A DNA stretch of 64,000 nucleotides, taken from positions 1,107,001-1,171,000 of the forward strand of contig NZ_CP140706.1 of assembly GCF_034555375.1 (NCBI RefSeq). Direction: 5' to 3'. The first letter of the stretch is position 1. Each line of letters begins with the position of its first letter. The notes beneath the pieces were generated by a model. That model saw only the letters and a program-made list of their open reading frames with translations, made no database searches and was not told the DNA's origin. The position numbers and the translations under genes are program-made. Source of the stretch: Pseudomonas sp. B33.4. GTDB lineage: Bacteria > Pseudomonadota > Gammaproteobacteria > Pseudomonadales > Pseudomonadaceae. This document shows positions 39,025-50,198 of the stretch, piece by piece.

Positions 39025-41871
39025 TTACAGGCTGGCAATCCGCGCGTGCTGCTCGGCCAGTTTGCCCAGGGCTTGTTCAGCCTCGGCCAGTTTGGCGCGT
39101 TCCTTTTCGATGACTTCGGCCGGGGCCTTGTCGACGAAACCGGCGTTGGACAGTTTGCCGCCAACGCGCTGGACTTCGCCCTGCAGACGCAGGATTTCCT
39201 TGTCCAGACGCGCGAGCTCAGCGCCCTTGTCGATCAGGCCGGCCATCGGCACCAGCACTTCCATCTCGCCAACCAGAGCGGTAGCGGACAACGGTGCTTC
39301 TTCGCCAGCCGCCAGAACGGTGATCGATTCCAGACGCGCCAGCTTCTTCAGCAGCGCTTCGTTCTCGGTCAGACGGCGCTGGTCTTCAGCGCTGACGTTC
39401 TTCAGGTAGATCGGCAGTGGCTTGCCCGGGCCAATGTTCATTTCGCCACGGATGTTACGCGTGCCGAGCATCAGTTCCTTGAGCCATTCGATGTCGTCTT
39501 CGGCAGCCGGATCGATGCGCTCTTCGTTGGCCACAGGCCACGCTTGCAGCATGATTGTCTTGCCCTGAATACCAGCCAGCGGCGCGATGCGCTGCCAGAT
39601 TTCTTCAGTGATGAACGGCATGAACGGATGCGCCAGGCGTAGTGCCACTTCCAGTACGCGAACCAGCGTACGGCGAGTGCCGCGCTGACGCTCAACCGGC
39701 GCGTTCTCGTCCCACAGCACAGGCTTGGACAGTTCCAGGTACCAGTCGCAGTACTGGTTCCAGATGAACTCGTACAGCGCTTGCGCGGCGAGGTCGAAAC
39801 GGAACTGGTCGAGTTGACGGGTCACTTCGGCTTCAGTGCGTTGCAGTTGCGAGATGATCCAGCGATCCGCCAGCGACAGCTCGTAGGCTTCGCCGTTCTG
39901 GCCGCAGTCTTCGCCCTTGTCCAGAACATAACGCGCGGCGTTCCAGATCTTGTTGCAGAAGTTGCGATAGCCTTCAACGCGGCCCATGTCGAACTTGATG
40001 TCGCGACCGGTGGAGGCCAGCGAGCAGAAGGTGAAGCGCAAGGCGTCGGTGCCGTAGCTGGCGATGCCGTCGGCGAACTCGTCGCGGGTCTGCTTCTCGA
40101 TCTTCTTCGCCAGTTTCGGCTGCATCATGCCGGAGGTGCGTTTCTGCACCAGGTCTTCCAGCTCGATACCGTCGATGATGTCCAGCGGGTCAAGTACGTT
40201 GCCCTTGGACTTGGACATCTTCTGGCCCTGGCCATCGCGTACCAGACCGTGCACATAAACGGTCTTGAACGGCACCTGCGGGGTGCCATCCTCGTTCTTG
40301 ATCAGGTGCATGGTCAGCATGATCATCCGGGCAACCCAGAAGAAAATGATGTCGAAGCCCGTCACCAGCACGTCGGTGGAGTGGAATTTCTTCAGGAACT
40401 CGGTTTTTTCCGGCCAGCCCAGGGTGGAGAACGTCCACAGGCCCGAACTGAACCAGGTGTCGAGTACGTCGTTGTCCTGTTGCAGCGCAACGTCCGGGCC
40501 GAGGTTGTGCTTGGCACGCACTTCGGCCTCGTCGCGACCGACGTAGACCTTGCCCGACTCGTCGTACCAGGCCGGAATCCGGTGGCCCCACCACAGCTGA
40601 CGGCTGATGCACCAGTCCTGGATGTCGCGCATCCACGAGAAGTACATGTTTTCGTATTGCTTCGGCACGAACTGGATGCGGCCGTCTTCAACGGCGGCAA
40701 TCGCAGGCTCGGCCAAAGGTTTGGTCGACACGTACCACTGGTCGGTCAGCCACGGCTCGATGATGGTGCCGGAGCGATCGCCTTTCGGCACTTTCAGGCC
40801 GTGGTCGTTGACGCTGACCAACAGGCCGGCGGCATCGAATGCAGCCACGATTTGCTTGCGCGCTTCGAAACGCTCAAGGCCGGCGTACTCAGCCGGAATC
40901 GCGCCATCGATGCTGTCGTTCAGCGTACCGTCGAGGTTGAACACCTGGGCTGCCGGCAGCACGTTGGCGTTCTTGTCGAAGATGTTCAGCAGCGGCAGGT
41001 TGTGGCGCTTGCCGACTTCGTAGTCGTTGAAATCGTGGGCCGGGGTGATTTTCACGCAACCGGTGCCGAATTCAGGATCGCAGTAATCGTCGGCGATGAT
41101 CGGGATGCGGCGGCCAACCAGTGGCAGCTCGACAAACTTGCCGATCAGGGCCTGGTAGCGCTCGTCGTTCGGGTTCACCGCAACGGCGGAGTCGCCGAGC
41201 ATGGTTTCCGGACGGGTGGTCGCGACGATCAGGAAATCGTTGCCATCAGCGGTTTTCGCGCCGTCGGCCAGCGGGTACTTCAGGTTCCACAGGAAACCCT
41301 TCTCGTCGTGGTTTTCCACTTCGAGGTCGGAAATCGCCGTGTGCAGCTTGGTGTCCCAGTTGACCAGACGCTTGCCGCGGTAGATCAGACCGTCTTCGTG
41401 CAGGCGCACGAACGCTTCTTTAACCGCTTCCGAGAGGCCGTCGTCCATGGTGAAGCGCTCGCGGCTCCAGTCGACGGACGAGCCGAGGCGACGGATCTGA
41501 CGGCTGATGTTGCCGCCGGACTGATCCTTCCACTCCCAGACTTTCTCGAGGAATTTTTCGCGGCCCAGATCATGGCGATTCTGGCCCTGGGCCTCAAGTT
41601 GACGCTCCACCAGCATCTGCGTGGCGATACCGGCGTGGTCGGTGCCCGGCTGCCACAGGGTGTTGCGACCCTGCATGCGGCGGAAACGGATCAAGGCGTC
41701 CATGATCGCGTTGTTGAAGCCGTGACCCATGTGCAGGCTGCCGGTGACGTTCGGCGGCGGGATCATGATGGTGTAGGAGTCGCCCGCGCCTTGCGGGGCG
41801 AAGTAGTTCTCGGACTCCCAGGTGTTGTACCAGGAAGTTTCAATGGCGTGCGGCTGGTAGGTCTTATCCAT
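39025..41871 (-). CDS. valS: Valyl-tRNA synthetase
   Basis: ValS charges tRNA-Val. The 948-residue class I synthetase has the HIGH box as HMGH (residues 47-50) after PPPNVTGSL and KMSKSKGN near residue 550. An editing CP1 domain carries [15 protein letters not shown]. The C-terminal coiled coil ([20 protein letters not shown]) contacts tRNA. Length and order match the Pseudomonas enzyme. Confidence 0.98.
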   Translation of the reverse strand: MDKTYQPHAIETSWYNTWESENYFAPQGAGDSYTIMIPPPNVTGSLHMGHGFNNAIMDALIRFRRMQGRNTLWQPGTDHAGIATQMLVERQLEAQGQNRHDLGREKFLEKVWEWKDQSGGNISRQIRRLGSSVDWSRERFTMDDGLSEAVKEAFVRLHEDGLIYRGKRLVNWDTKLHTAISDLEVENHDEKGFLWNLKYPLADGAKTADGNDFLIVATTRPETMLGDSAVAVNPNDERYQALIGKFVELPLVGRRIPIIADDYCDPEFGTGCVKITPAHDFNDYEVGKRHNLPLLNIFDKNANVLPAAQVFNLDGTLNDSIDGAIPAEYAGLERFEARKQIVAAFDAAGLLVSVNDHGLKVPKGDRSGTIIEPWLTDQWYVSTKPLAEPAIAAVEDGRIQFVPKQYENMYFSWMRDIQDWCISRQLWWGHRIPAWYDESGKVYVGRDEAEVRAKHNLGPDVALQQDNDVLDTWFSSGLWTFSTLGWPEKTEFLKKFHSTDVLVTGFDIIFFWVARMIMLTMHLIKNEDGTPQVPFKTVYVHGLVRDGQGQKMSKSKGNVLDPLDIIDGIELEDLVQKRTSGMMQPKLAKKIEKQTRDEFADGIASYGTDALRFTFCSLASTGRDIKFDMGRVEGYRNFCNKIWNAARYVLDKGEDCGQNGEAYELSLADRWIISQLQRTEAEVTRQLDQFRFDLAAQALYEFIWNQYCDWYLELSKPVLWDENAPVERQRGTRRTLVRVLEVALRLAHPFMPFITEEIWQRIAPLAGIQGKTIMLQAWPVANEERIDPAAEDDIEWLKELMLGTRNIRGEMNIGPGKPLPIYLKNVSAEDQRRLTENEALLKKLARLESITVLAAGEEAPLSATALVGEMEVLVPMAGLIDKGAELARLDKEILRLQGEVQRVGGKLSNAGFVDKAPAEVIEKERAKLAEAEQALGKLAEQHARIASL

Positions 41872-41970
41872 GCGCGGCGGGACCCTATTGGCATTAATTC
41901 AGGAAAAGCCGACGAGTATAGCGGGGCATGGGGCCGAGGGCGAGCGGGGCGGGCCGGATGGAGATCTAAA

Positions 41971-42056
41971 TGTAGGAGCTGCCGAAGGCTGCGATCTTTT
42001 GATCTTGTCTTTAAAAAACAAAGGTCAAAAGATCGCAGCCTTCGGCAACTCTTACA
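41971..42056. repeat. REP pair (GTAGGAGCTGCCGAAGGCTG family)
   Basis: The arms at 41971-42003 and 42025-42056 are inverted. It lies between valS and the small unknown gene. Confidence 0.88.
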
Positions 42057-42063
42057 GGAGCGT

Positions 42064-42456
42064 TTACTCGTATTGGCTTAGGAGCCGTTCCATCCGCGCA
42101 TCGAGCCGGCGTTTGATTTCAGTTTCGATGTGCGGGGCAAAGTCGTCGATCACGTCTTGCAGGATCAATTGCGCGGCGGCGCGCAGTTCGCTGTCGAGGT
42201 GGAGCAGGGCGTCCGGGCCTTTATCCACCGCCGCCGGTTGCGCGGCAGGTGTCGGGGCTGGCGCGGGAGGCGGTTCGACGGCTGCCGGCTCGTTGCCGAC
42301 TGAATCGAACAGCATCGGAATCTGTTCCTGTTCACCGTCATCGACCGTATCGGTCAGCAATGGCGGTTGCAGGTTATCGTCGCCGAGCAACTGGCGGATC
42401 GATTCAAGATCATCCAACAGGTGTGCGGACTTTTGTTGCGGTTTCGGAGTGTCCAT
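42064..42456 (-). CDS. Conserved small protein of unknown function next to holC
   Basis: The 130-residue protein is acidic at the start (HLLDDLESIRQLLGDD) and has a Pro/Ala-rich linker at about residues 57-78. It ends in an amphipathic helical domain (ELRAAAQLILQDVIDDFAPHIETEIKRRL). I recognise no catalytic motif or signal. It begins 8 bp after holC and sits just upstream of valS, so it is likely co-transcribed with pol III chi, but a replication role is only guesswork. Confidence 0.75.
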   Translation of the reverse strand: MDTPKPQQKSAHLLDDLESIRQLLGDDNLQPPLLTDTVDDGEQEQIPMLFDSVGNEPAAVEPPPAPAPTPAAQPAAVDKGPDALLHLDSELRAAAQLILQDVIDDFAPHIETEIKRRLDARMERLLSQYE

Positions 42457-42464
42457 TGGAATGC

Positions 42465-42893
42465 TCAGAGTCGCTGTAAACGGTGATCTTGCAGAGGATA
42501 GCCCTGTTCGCGGTAGAAACGGAAACTCTCCCGCGCGGCCGCTCGAATCGTCGGATCTTCCACCACCACTTCCGCCACGCGGGCGAATTTGCTGGCAAAG
42601 GCCGGGACTTTCAGGTCGAGATTGACCAGTAAATCCTGATGTTGACCGCAGTCATCACCCAATCCCAACACAATCAAGCCATCCGGTTCGCTGTCAGCCG
42701 GGCCATGCGGCACAAACGTTTCGCCCTTGAACGCCCACAGGCGTGCGTCGAGGTCGTCACGCTGAGCGGCATCGCTGCAATGCAGGTAGATGCGGTGGCC
42801 CATGCGCCAGGCTTTCTCGGTGAGCTTGCAGGCAAAATCCAGGCGAGCCGAAGGATCGGCGCTGGGCAGGATATAGAAGTCGACTTTGGTCAT
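42465..42893 (-). CDS. holC: DNA polymerase III subunit chi HolC
   Basis: Chi links the clamp loader to single-stranded DNA-binding protein. The 142-residue product begins MTKVDFYILPSADPSARLDF, contains CKLTEKAWRMGHRIYLHCSD and closes with FRFYREQGYPLQDHRL. The length fits. It lies 57 bp downstream of pepA on the same strand. Confidence 0.93.
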   Translation of the reverse strand: MTKVDFYILPSADPSARLDFACKLTEKAWRMGHRIYLHCSDAAQRDDLDARLWAFKGETFVPHGPADSEPDGLIVLGLGDDCGQHQDLLVNLDLKVPAFASKFARVAEVVVEDPTIRAAARESFRFYREQGYPLQDHRLQRL

Positions 42894-42950
42894 TGCGGTT
42901 CCAGAGCGGCAAGCGGCGCCACTCGAAAGTGACGCCGCCCGTCAGCGGGT

Positions 42951-44561
<1,611 letters not shown>

Positions 44562-44583
44562 TCACTGCGCCTGACAACCCTAG

Positions 44584-44847
44584 GGGGCTTTCTCAATTGG
44601 TTTTCACACCGCGTTGTCGCCTTAAAGCCAGCCAGGCAAGGCGCAGGCCGCTGGGAATGGTTGTTCCCTTTCCAAGGCCTGCAACGCAGACTGGCCGGCT
44701 TTAAGGCACAACCCGAAGGGCCGGGCCTGCTGTTGTGCAGGGCTGCGTTGCTCGAAGCTTATTTGGAATGACCAAACCACGCTTCTCGCGCCTTGCCCTG
44801 CACAACAGCAGACCCGGCGCGGTGTGAAAACTAATTGAGAACGCCCC
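44584..44847. mobile_element. 264-bp MITE-like element with 30-bp terminal inverted repeats
   Basis: The left end at 44584-44613 and the right end at 44818-44847 are inverse copies with 28 of 30 matches, starting GGGGCTTTCTCAATTGG and GGGGCGTTCTCAATTAG. Identical CTAG tetranucleotides flank both ends (44580-44583 and 44848-44851), a likely target-site duplication. No coding sequence is present. Two inner inverted repeats add structure: 44614-44633 with 44693-44711, and 44723-44743 with 44795-44815 (20 of 21 matching). A CTAG duplication suggests mobilisation by an IS5-type transposase, which is inference. It fills half of the 576-bp gap between pepA and lptF. Confidence 0.8.
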
Positions 44848-45017
44848 CTAGGTTGTACGATCTGCAACGGATTACAGACATGGATGAGTGTGCGCAGTGA
44901 CAGGCGCCTCCAATCACAGGATAATGCCGCATCTTTTTTCGACGGCTCTGCGTTGCGGGCCGGTCGATGTGTTTGCTTGTTTGGCCGCCTTAGCCTGACA
45001 ACCCTGGAGTGTCTGGT

Positions 45018-46139
45018 TTGATCGTCTTCCGTTATCTGTCCCGCGAAGTCCTGCTGACCCTCAGCGCCGTGAGTGCTGTGCTGCTGGTCATCATCATGAG
45101 CGGTCGCTTCATCAAATATCTGGCGCAGGCCGCTGCCGGTCAGCTCGATCCGGGCTCGCTGTTCCTGATCATGGGCTTTCGTCTGCCGGGTTTCCTGCAG
45201 CTGATTCTGCCGCTGGGCCTGTTCCTCGGGATCCTGCTGGCCTACGGTCGCCTGTATCTGGAAAGCGAGATGACCGTGCTCTCGGCCACCGGCATGAGCC
45301 AGCAGAAGCTGTTTCGCATGACCCTGTTCCCGGCGACGCTGGTTGCATTGGTCGTGGCATGGCTGAGCCTGGGCCTGGCCCCGCAAGGCGCCAACCAGTT
45401 CCAGTTACTCCTGAACAAACAGGACGCGCTGACCGAATTCGATACCCTCGAGCCGGGACGCTTCCAGGCCCTGCGTGACGGCACTCGGGTGACCTACACC
45501 GAAACCCTGAGCGACGATCGCGTCAATCTGGGTAGCGTATTCATTTCGCAGAAGAACCTCGGAGCCGATCAAAAGGATCGCGGGATTTCCGTGCTGGTGG
45601 CCGAAAGCGGTCGCCAGGAAGTGCGCCCCGACGGTAATCGCTATCTGATTCTCGACAACGGCTATCGCTACGACGGCAGTCCGGGTCAGGCCGATTACCG
45701 CGCTATTCACTACGAAACCTACGGTGTGTTGTTGCCCAAGCCAGACGTCAGCGAAGAAGTCACCGACCGTGACGCCATGCCGACCTCGTCTCTGCTGGGC
45801 AGCGATGACATCCGCTCCAAAACCGAACTGCAATGGCGTTTGTCCCTGCCGCTGCTGGTGTTTATCGTGACCCTGATGGCGGTGCCGCTGTCGCGAGTCA
45901 ATCCGCGCCAAGGGCGTTTCCTCAAGCTGCTGCCGGCGATTCTTCTTTATATGGCTTATCTGACCATCCTGATTGCCGCGCGCGGCGCCCTTGAAAAAGG
46001 CAAGATCCCACCGGCCCTTGGCCTGTGGTGGGTGCACGCGATCTTCCTGTTCATCGGTCTCGGCCTGCTCTATTGGGAGCCGCTGCGTCTGAAAATGGCC
46101 AGCCGTCGCGCCGCTGCGCTGGAGGTGGCCCGTGGTTAA
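45018..46139 (+). CDS. lptF: LPS export permease LptF
   Basis: LptF is one of two permeases of the LptB2FG transporter that extracts lipopolysaccharide from the inner membrane. The 373-residue protein starts IVFRYLSREVLLTLSAVSAV and has three N-terminal and three C-terminal membrane spans flanking a periplasmic jellyroll. I place the start at the TTG at 45018, 9 nt after GGAG; a GTG at 45009 touches that ribosome site. It overlaps lptG by 8 bp. Confidence 0.94.
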   Translation: MIVFRYLSREVLLTLSAVSAVLLVIIMSGRFIKYLAQAAAGQLDPGSLFLIMGFRLPGFLQLILPLGLFLGILLAYGRLYLESEMTVLSATGMSQQKLFRMTLFPATLVALVVAWLSLGLAPQGANQFQLLLNKQDALTEFDTLEPGRFQALRDGTRVTYTETLSDDRVNLGSVFISQKNLGADQKDRGISVLVAESGRQEVRPDGNRYLILDNGYRYDGSPGQADYRAIHYETYGVLLPKPDVSEEVTDRDAMPTSSLLGSDDIRSKTELQWRLSLPLLVFIVTLMAVPLSRVNPRQGRFLKLLPAILLYMAYLTILIAARGALEKGKIPPALGLWWVHAIFLFIGLGLLYWEPLRLKMASRRAAALEVARG

Positions 46140-47193
46140 ACTCGACCGCTACATCGGCAGCAGCGTGTTCATGGCGATCATCGCCGTGCTGGCAATCATC
46201 CTCGGTCTGGCAACCTTGTTTGCCTTCATTGATGAGATGGGTGACGTCAGCGACACCTACACACTGGTCGATGTTCTCAGCTTTGTGTTGCTGACCGCGC
46301 CGCGCCGTCTCTACGAAATGTTGCCAATGGCCGCGTTGATCGGTTGCCTGATCGGCCTCGGCAGTCTGGCCAGCAGCAGTGAGCTGACCGTCATGCGCGC
46401 CGCTGGCGTGTCCATCGGCCGGATCGTCTGGGCGGTGATGAAGCCAATGCTGGTGCTGATGCTGGCTGGCGTGCTGATCGGCGAATACGTTGCTCCGGCG
46501 ACCGAAAGCATGGCGCAGGCCAACCGTTCGCTGGCGCAGGGCAGCGGCGACGCGCAAAGCGCCAAGCACGGTATGTGGCACCGTCAGGGTGAAGAGTTCA
46601 TCCACATCAACGCCGTGCAACCGAACGGCTTGCTGTATGGCGTGACCCGTTATCACTTCGACAAGGAGCGCCATCTGCTCAGTTCGAGCTTCGCCAAAAA
46701 GGCTGAGTTCGATGGCAATCACTGGCAGCTCACCGATGTGGCGACGACCAAATTCAATGAGCGCAGCACTGAAGTGGTGAATATGCCGACCGAGCGCTGG
46801 GACGTGTCCCTGAGCCCGCAATTGCTGAGCACCGTGGTCATGGCCCCGGAATCGCTGTCGATCAGCGGCCTGTGGGGTTACATCCACTATCTGTCCGAGC
46901 AAGGTTTGAGTAACGGCCGTTACTGGCTGGCATTTTGGGTCAAGGTGTTGCAGCCGCTGGTGACCGCCGCGCTGGTACTGATGGCGATCTCCTTCATCTT
47001 CGGTCCGCTGCGTTCGGTGACCCTCGGTCAGCGGGTGTTCACCGGCGTGCTGGTCGGTTTCACCTTCCGCATCGTCCAGGATTTGCTGGGCCCTTCGAGC
47101 CTGGTGTTCGGTTTCTCGCCGCTGTTCGCGGTGCTGGTACCGGCCGGAGTTTGTGCGCTGGCGGGTGTCTGGCTGCTGCGAAGAGCCGGTTGA
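46132..47193 (+). CDS. lptG: LPS export permease LptG
   Basis: LptG pairs with LptF in LPS transport. The 353-residue protein starts VKLDRYIGSSVFMAIIAVLA (GTG start). It has six membrane spans with the LPMAALIGCLIGLGSLAS coupling region after the second span and a periplasmic jellyroll in the middle. It overlaps lptF and is followed by a hairpin terminator. Confidence 0.95.
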   Translation: MVKLDRYIGSSVFMAIIAVLAIILGLATLFAFIDEMGDVSDTYTLVDVLSFVLLTAPRRLYEMLPMAALIGCLIGLGSLASSSELTVMRAAGVSIGRIVWAVMKPMLVLMLAGVLIGEYVAPATESMAQANRSLAQGSGDAQSAKHGMWHRQGEEFIHINAVQPNGLLYGVTRYHFDKERHLLSSSFAKKAEFDGNHWQLTDVATTKFNERSTEVVNMPTERWDVSLSPQLLSTVVMAPESLSISGLWGYIHYLSEQGLSNGRYWLAFWVKVLQPLVTAALVLMAISFIFGPLRSVTLGQRVFTGVLVGFTFRIVQDLLGPSSLVFGFSPLFAVLVPAGVCALAGVWLLRRAG

Positions 47194-47226
47194 TCGGCAC
47201 TTTTTTGCCAATGTTTCAGCTTTGAG

Positions 47227-47257
47227 AACGCCTCGGTCGACAGATCGGGGCGTTTTT
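47227..47257 (+). terminator. Terminator of lptFG
   Basis: AACGCC and GGCGTT pair around CGGTCGACAGATCG, followed by TTTTT. It begins 33 bp after the lptG stop. Confidence 0.75.
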
Positions 47258-47283
47258 GCATGCAATCCGGGTGACAGGCGAAC

Positions 47284-47313
47284 GTGACGCTTGCGCCGTG
47301 TATCAGGTACAAT
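47284..47313 (+). promoter_or_regulatory. Possible sigma-70 promoter of lepA
   Basis: GTGACG (47284-47289) and TACAAT (47308-47313) are separated by 18 nt, upstream of lepA and after the lptG terminator. The -10 box is good and the -35 box is weak. Confidence 0.4.
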
Positions 47314-47365
47314 TCCCGGCTATTTTTCGGCGGGCCATGCCTGCAGCCTTTTTGAGTGTTGATCC

Positions 47366-49165
47366 GTGAGTGATTTGAGTCATATCCGCAATTTCTCCAT
47401 CATCGCCCACATTGACCATGGCAAGTCGACGCTGGCTGACCGATTCATCCAGATGTGCGGCGGCCTGGCCGAGCGTGAAATGGAAGCCCAGGTACTGGAT
47501 TCCATGGAGCTGGAGCGTGAACGCGGGATCACCATCAAGGCCCACAGCGTCACCCTTTATTACACTGCCAAAGACGGCATCAAGTACCAGCTGAACTTCA
47601 TTGACACCCCGGGCCACGTCGACTTCACCTATGAAGTCAGCCGTTCTCTGGCCGCGTGTGAAGGTGCCTTGCTGGTAGTGGATGCCGGTCAGGGCGTTGA
47701 AGCCCAGTCCGTGGCCAACTGCTACACCGCGATCGAGCAGGGCCTTGAGGTCATGCCGGTGCTGAACAAGATCGACCTGCCGCAGGCCGATCCTGATCGC
47801 GTCAAGGACGAGATCGAGAAGATCATCGGCATCGACGCCACCGACGCCGTCACTTGCAGCGCCAAAACCGGCCTGGGTGTCGACGAAGTGCTCGAGCGTC
47901 TGGTGCACACCATTCCTGCGCCGACCGGTAACATCGAAGATCCGCTGCAAGCGTTGATCATCGACTCCTGGTTCGACAATTACCTGGGCGTTGTCTCCCT
48001 GGTGCGCGTGCGTCATGGCCGCGTGAAGAAGGGCGACAAGATCCTCGTCAAGTCCACCGGCAAGATCCATCTGGTCGACAGCGTAGGCGTGTTCAACCCG
48101 AAGCACACCGCTACCGCTGACCTGAAGGCCGGCGAAGTGGGCTTCATCATCGCCAGCATCAAGGACATTCACGGTGCACCGGTCGGTGACACCCTGACCC
48201 TGAGCTCGACCCCGGACGTTGAAGTGCTGCCCGGCTTCAAACGCATCCAGCCACAGGTTTACGCCGGTCTGTTCCCGGTCAGCTCCGACGACTTCGAAGA
48301 TTTCCGCGAAGCGCTGCAGAAGCTGACCCTCAACGACTCGTCGCTGCAGTACACCCCGGAAAGCTCCGACGCACTGGGCTTCGGCTTCCGTTGCGGCTTC
48401 CTTGGCATGCTGCACATGGAGATCATTCAGGAGCGCCTGGAGCGCGAGTACGACCTGGACCTGATCACCACCGCGCCAACCGTAATCTTCGAGCTGGTAC
48501 TGAAAACCGGTGAAACGATTTACGTCGACAACCCGTCCAAGCTTCCGGATGTCTCGTCGATCGAAGACATGCGCGAGCCGATCGTGCGCGCCAATATTCT
48601 GGTGCCGCAGGAACACCTGGGCAACGTCATCACCCTGTGCATCGAGAAGCGCGGCGTTCAAGTCGACATGCTGTTCCTCGGCAATCAGGTGCAAGTCACT
48701 TACGACCTGCCGATGAACGAAGTGGTCCTGGACTTCTTCGACCGTCTCAAATCCACCAGTCGCGGCTATGCTTCGCTGGATTACCATTTCGACCGTTACC
48801 AATCGGCTAATCTGGTGAAACTGGACGTGCTGATCAACGGCGACAAGGTCGATGCCCTCGCATTGATCGTGCACCGTGACAACTCGCACTACAAAGGTCG
48901 CCAGTTGACCGAGAAGATGAAAGAACTGATTCCTCGTCAGATGTTCGACGTGGCGATTCAAGCTGCCATCGGTGGTCAGATCGTTGCCCGGACAACCGTC
49001 AAGGCGCTCAGAAAGAACGTATTGGCCAAATGCTACGGCGGTGACGTCAGCCGTAAGAAGAAACTGCTCGAGAAGCAAAAGGCCGGTAAGAAACGCATGA
49101 AGCAGGTCGGCAACGTGGAAATTCCACAAGAAGCCTTCCTTGCCGTGCTCAGGTTGGATAGTTAG
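47366..49165 (+). CDS. lepA: Elongation factor 4 LepA
   Basis: LepA is a translational GTPase acting on stalled or initiating ribosomes. The 599-residue protein has G1 AHIDHGKST (residues 14-22), G3 DTPGHVDF and G4 NKID. The LepA-specific C-terminal domain ([20 protein letters not shown]) follows. The start is a GTG. It heads lepA-lepB-rnc-era. Confidence 0.97.
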   Translation: MSDLSHIRNFSIIAHIDHGKSTLADRFIQMCGGLAEREMEAQVLDSMELERERGITIKAHSVTLYYTAKDGIKYQLNFIDTPGHVDFTYEVSRSLAACEGALLVVDAGQGVEAQSVANCYTAIEQGLEVMPVLNKIDLPQADPDRVKDEIEKIIGIDATDAVTCSAKTGLGVDEVLERLVHTIPAPTGNIEDPLQALIIDSWFDNYLGVVSLVRVRHGRVKKGDKILVKSTGKIHLVDSVGVFNPKHTATADLKAGEVGFIIASIKDIHGAPVGDTLTLSSTPDVEVLPGFKRIQPQVYAGLFPVSSDDFEDFREALQKLTLNDSSLQYTPESSDALGFGFRCGFLGMLHMEIIQERLEREYDLDLITTAPTVIFELVLKTGETIYVDNPSKLPDVSSIEDMREPIVRANILVPQEHLGNVITLCIEKRGVQVDMLFLGNQVQVTYDLPMNEVVLDFFDRLKSTSRGYASLDYHFDRYQSANLVKLDVLINGDKVDALALIVHRDNSHYKGRQLTEKMKELIPRQMFDVAIQAAIGGQIVARTTVKALRKNVLAKCYGGDVSRKKKLLEKQKAGKKRMKQVGNVEIPQEAFLAVLRLDS

Positions 49166-49170
49166 GTCCT

Positions 49171-50025
49171 ATGTCACTAAATTTCCCGCTGTTGCTGGTC
49201 ATCGCCGTGTTTGTCTGCGGCCTGTTGGCGTTGCTCGATCTGTTGATCCTGGCACCGCGTCGGCGTGCTGCCATTGCCTCTTATCAAGGCAGTGTCAGCC
49301 AGCCGGATGTCGTGGTGGTCGAGAAGCTGAACAAAGAGCCGCTGCTGGTTGAATACGGCAAGTCGTTCTTTCCGGTGCTGTTCATTGTGCTGGTGCTGCG
49401 TTCGTTCCTCGTGGAACCGTTCCAGATTCCGTCGGGCTCGATGAAACCGACCCTGGACGTCGGCGACTTCATTCTGGTGAGCAAATTTTCCTACGGGATC
49501 CGCCTGCCGGTGATCGACAAGAAAATCATCGAAGTCGGTGACCCGCAGCGTGGCGATGTGATGGTGTTCCGCTACCCGAGCGATCCGAACGTCAACTACA
49601 TCAAGCGTGTAGTCGGCCTGCCGGGCGACACGGTGCGTTACACCGCTGACAAGCGTCTGTTCGTCAATGGCGAGTCGATTGCCGAGCAGATGGTCGGCGC
49701 CGAGCCGGGCACGCTGGGCAGCGCCGAGCTGTACAAAGAGAAACTGGGCGCCGCCGAGCATCTGATCCGCAAGGAAATGAGCCGCTACCGCGCCACGCCG
49801 GATCGCTCGTGGACAGTACCCGCCGGGCACTACTTCATGATGGGCGACAACCGCGACAACTCGAATGACAGTCGCTATTGGGATGATCCGAACATTCCCA
49901 AGGATCTGCTGGGCATGGTTCCCGACCAGAATATCGTCGGCAAGGCCTTCGCGGTCTGGATGAGCTGGCCGGAACCGAAACTCAGTCACCTGCCGAATTT
50001 CTCGCGGGTTGGCCTGATCAAGTAA
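49171..50025 (+). CDS. lepB: Signal peptidase I LepB
   Basis: LepB removes signal peptides at the outer face of the inner membrane. Two N-terminal membrane spans (about residues 5-27 and 63-80) precede the catalytic region. Ser90 is in PSGSMKPTL and Lys145 in NYIKRVVGLPGD, the same numbers as in E. coli; GDNRDNSNDSRYW is the third family box. It lies 5 bp after lepA. Confidence 0.96.
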   Translation: MSLNFPLLLVIAVFVCGLLALLDLLILAPRRRAAIASYQGSVSQPDVVVVEKLNKEPLLVEYGKSFFPVLFIVLVLRSFLVEPFQIPSGSMKPTLDVGDFILVSKFSYGIRLPVIDKKIIEVGDPQRGDVMVFRYPSDPNVNYIKRVVGLPGDTVRYTADKRLFVNGESIAEQMVGAEPGTLGSAELYKEKLGAAEHLIRKEMSRYRATPDRSWTVPAGHYFMMGDNRDNSNDSRYWDDPNIPKDLLGMVPDQNIVGKAFAVWMSWPEPKLSHLPNFSRVGLIK

Positions 50026-50032
50026 TCACACA

Positions 50033-50055
50033 CGGCGCTGTTGACCACAGCGCCG
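50033..50055. terminator. Hairpin between lepB and rnc
   Basis: CGGCGCTGT and ACAGCGCCG form a perfect 9-bp stem with a 5-nt loop, without a U-run. It may attenuate or stabilise rather than terminate, since rnc appears to depend on upstream transcription. RNase III itself acts on such stems, so an autoregulatory site is possible. Confidence 0.5.
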
Positions 50056-50108
50056 AATGCATTTCTGGAGCCGGCACAATCGGCTTCGCAATCGCCAGGA
50101 TTTAATTT

Positions 50109-50198
50109 TTGAACACAGCGTTAATTGTCCCAGGCCTGCGCCGCATCCCGGCGATGGCAGTGGAATCCAGCCACGAACTCAGCGTGGGTAAACCGTGA
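50109..50198 (+). CDS. Possible 29-codon leader peptide coupled to rnc
   Basis: A TTG start lies 8 nt after AGGA and runs 29 codons, beginning [16 protein letters not shown]. It stops at TGA (50196-50198), overlapping the GTG start of rnc as GTGA. The geometry suggests translational coupling. It matches no family I know, and it could be a chance frame or the decayed remnant of another gene. Confidence 0.3.
   Translation: MNTALIVPGLRRIPAMAVESSHELSVGKP

Noticed and set aside
41872..42063. REP hairpin after the small gene considered as a Rho-independent terminator
   Set aside because: The arms are REP sequence with an internal A/T tract, and no U-run follows the stem.
39781..42081. A 766-codon plus-strand frame opposite valS
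   Set aside because: It mirrors valS codons, is Val/Ala/Arg-rich and has no motif; valS itself is complete.
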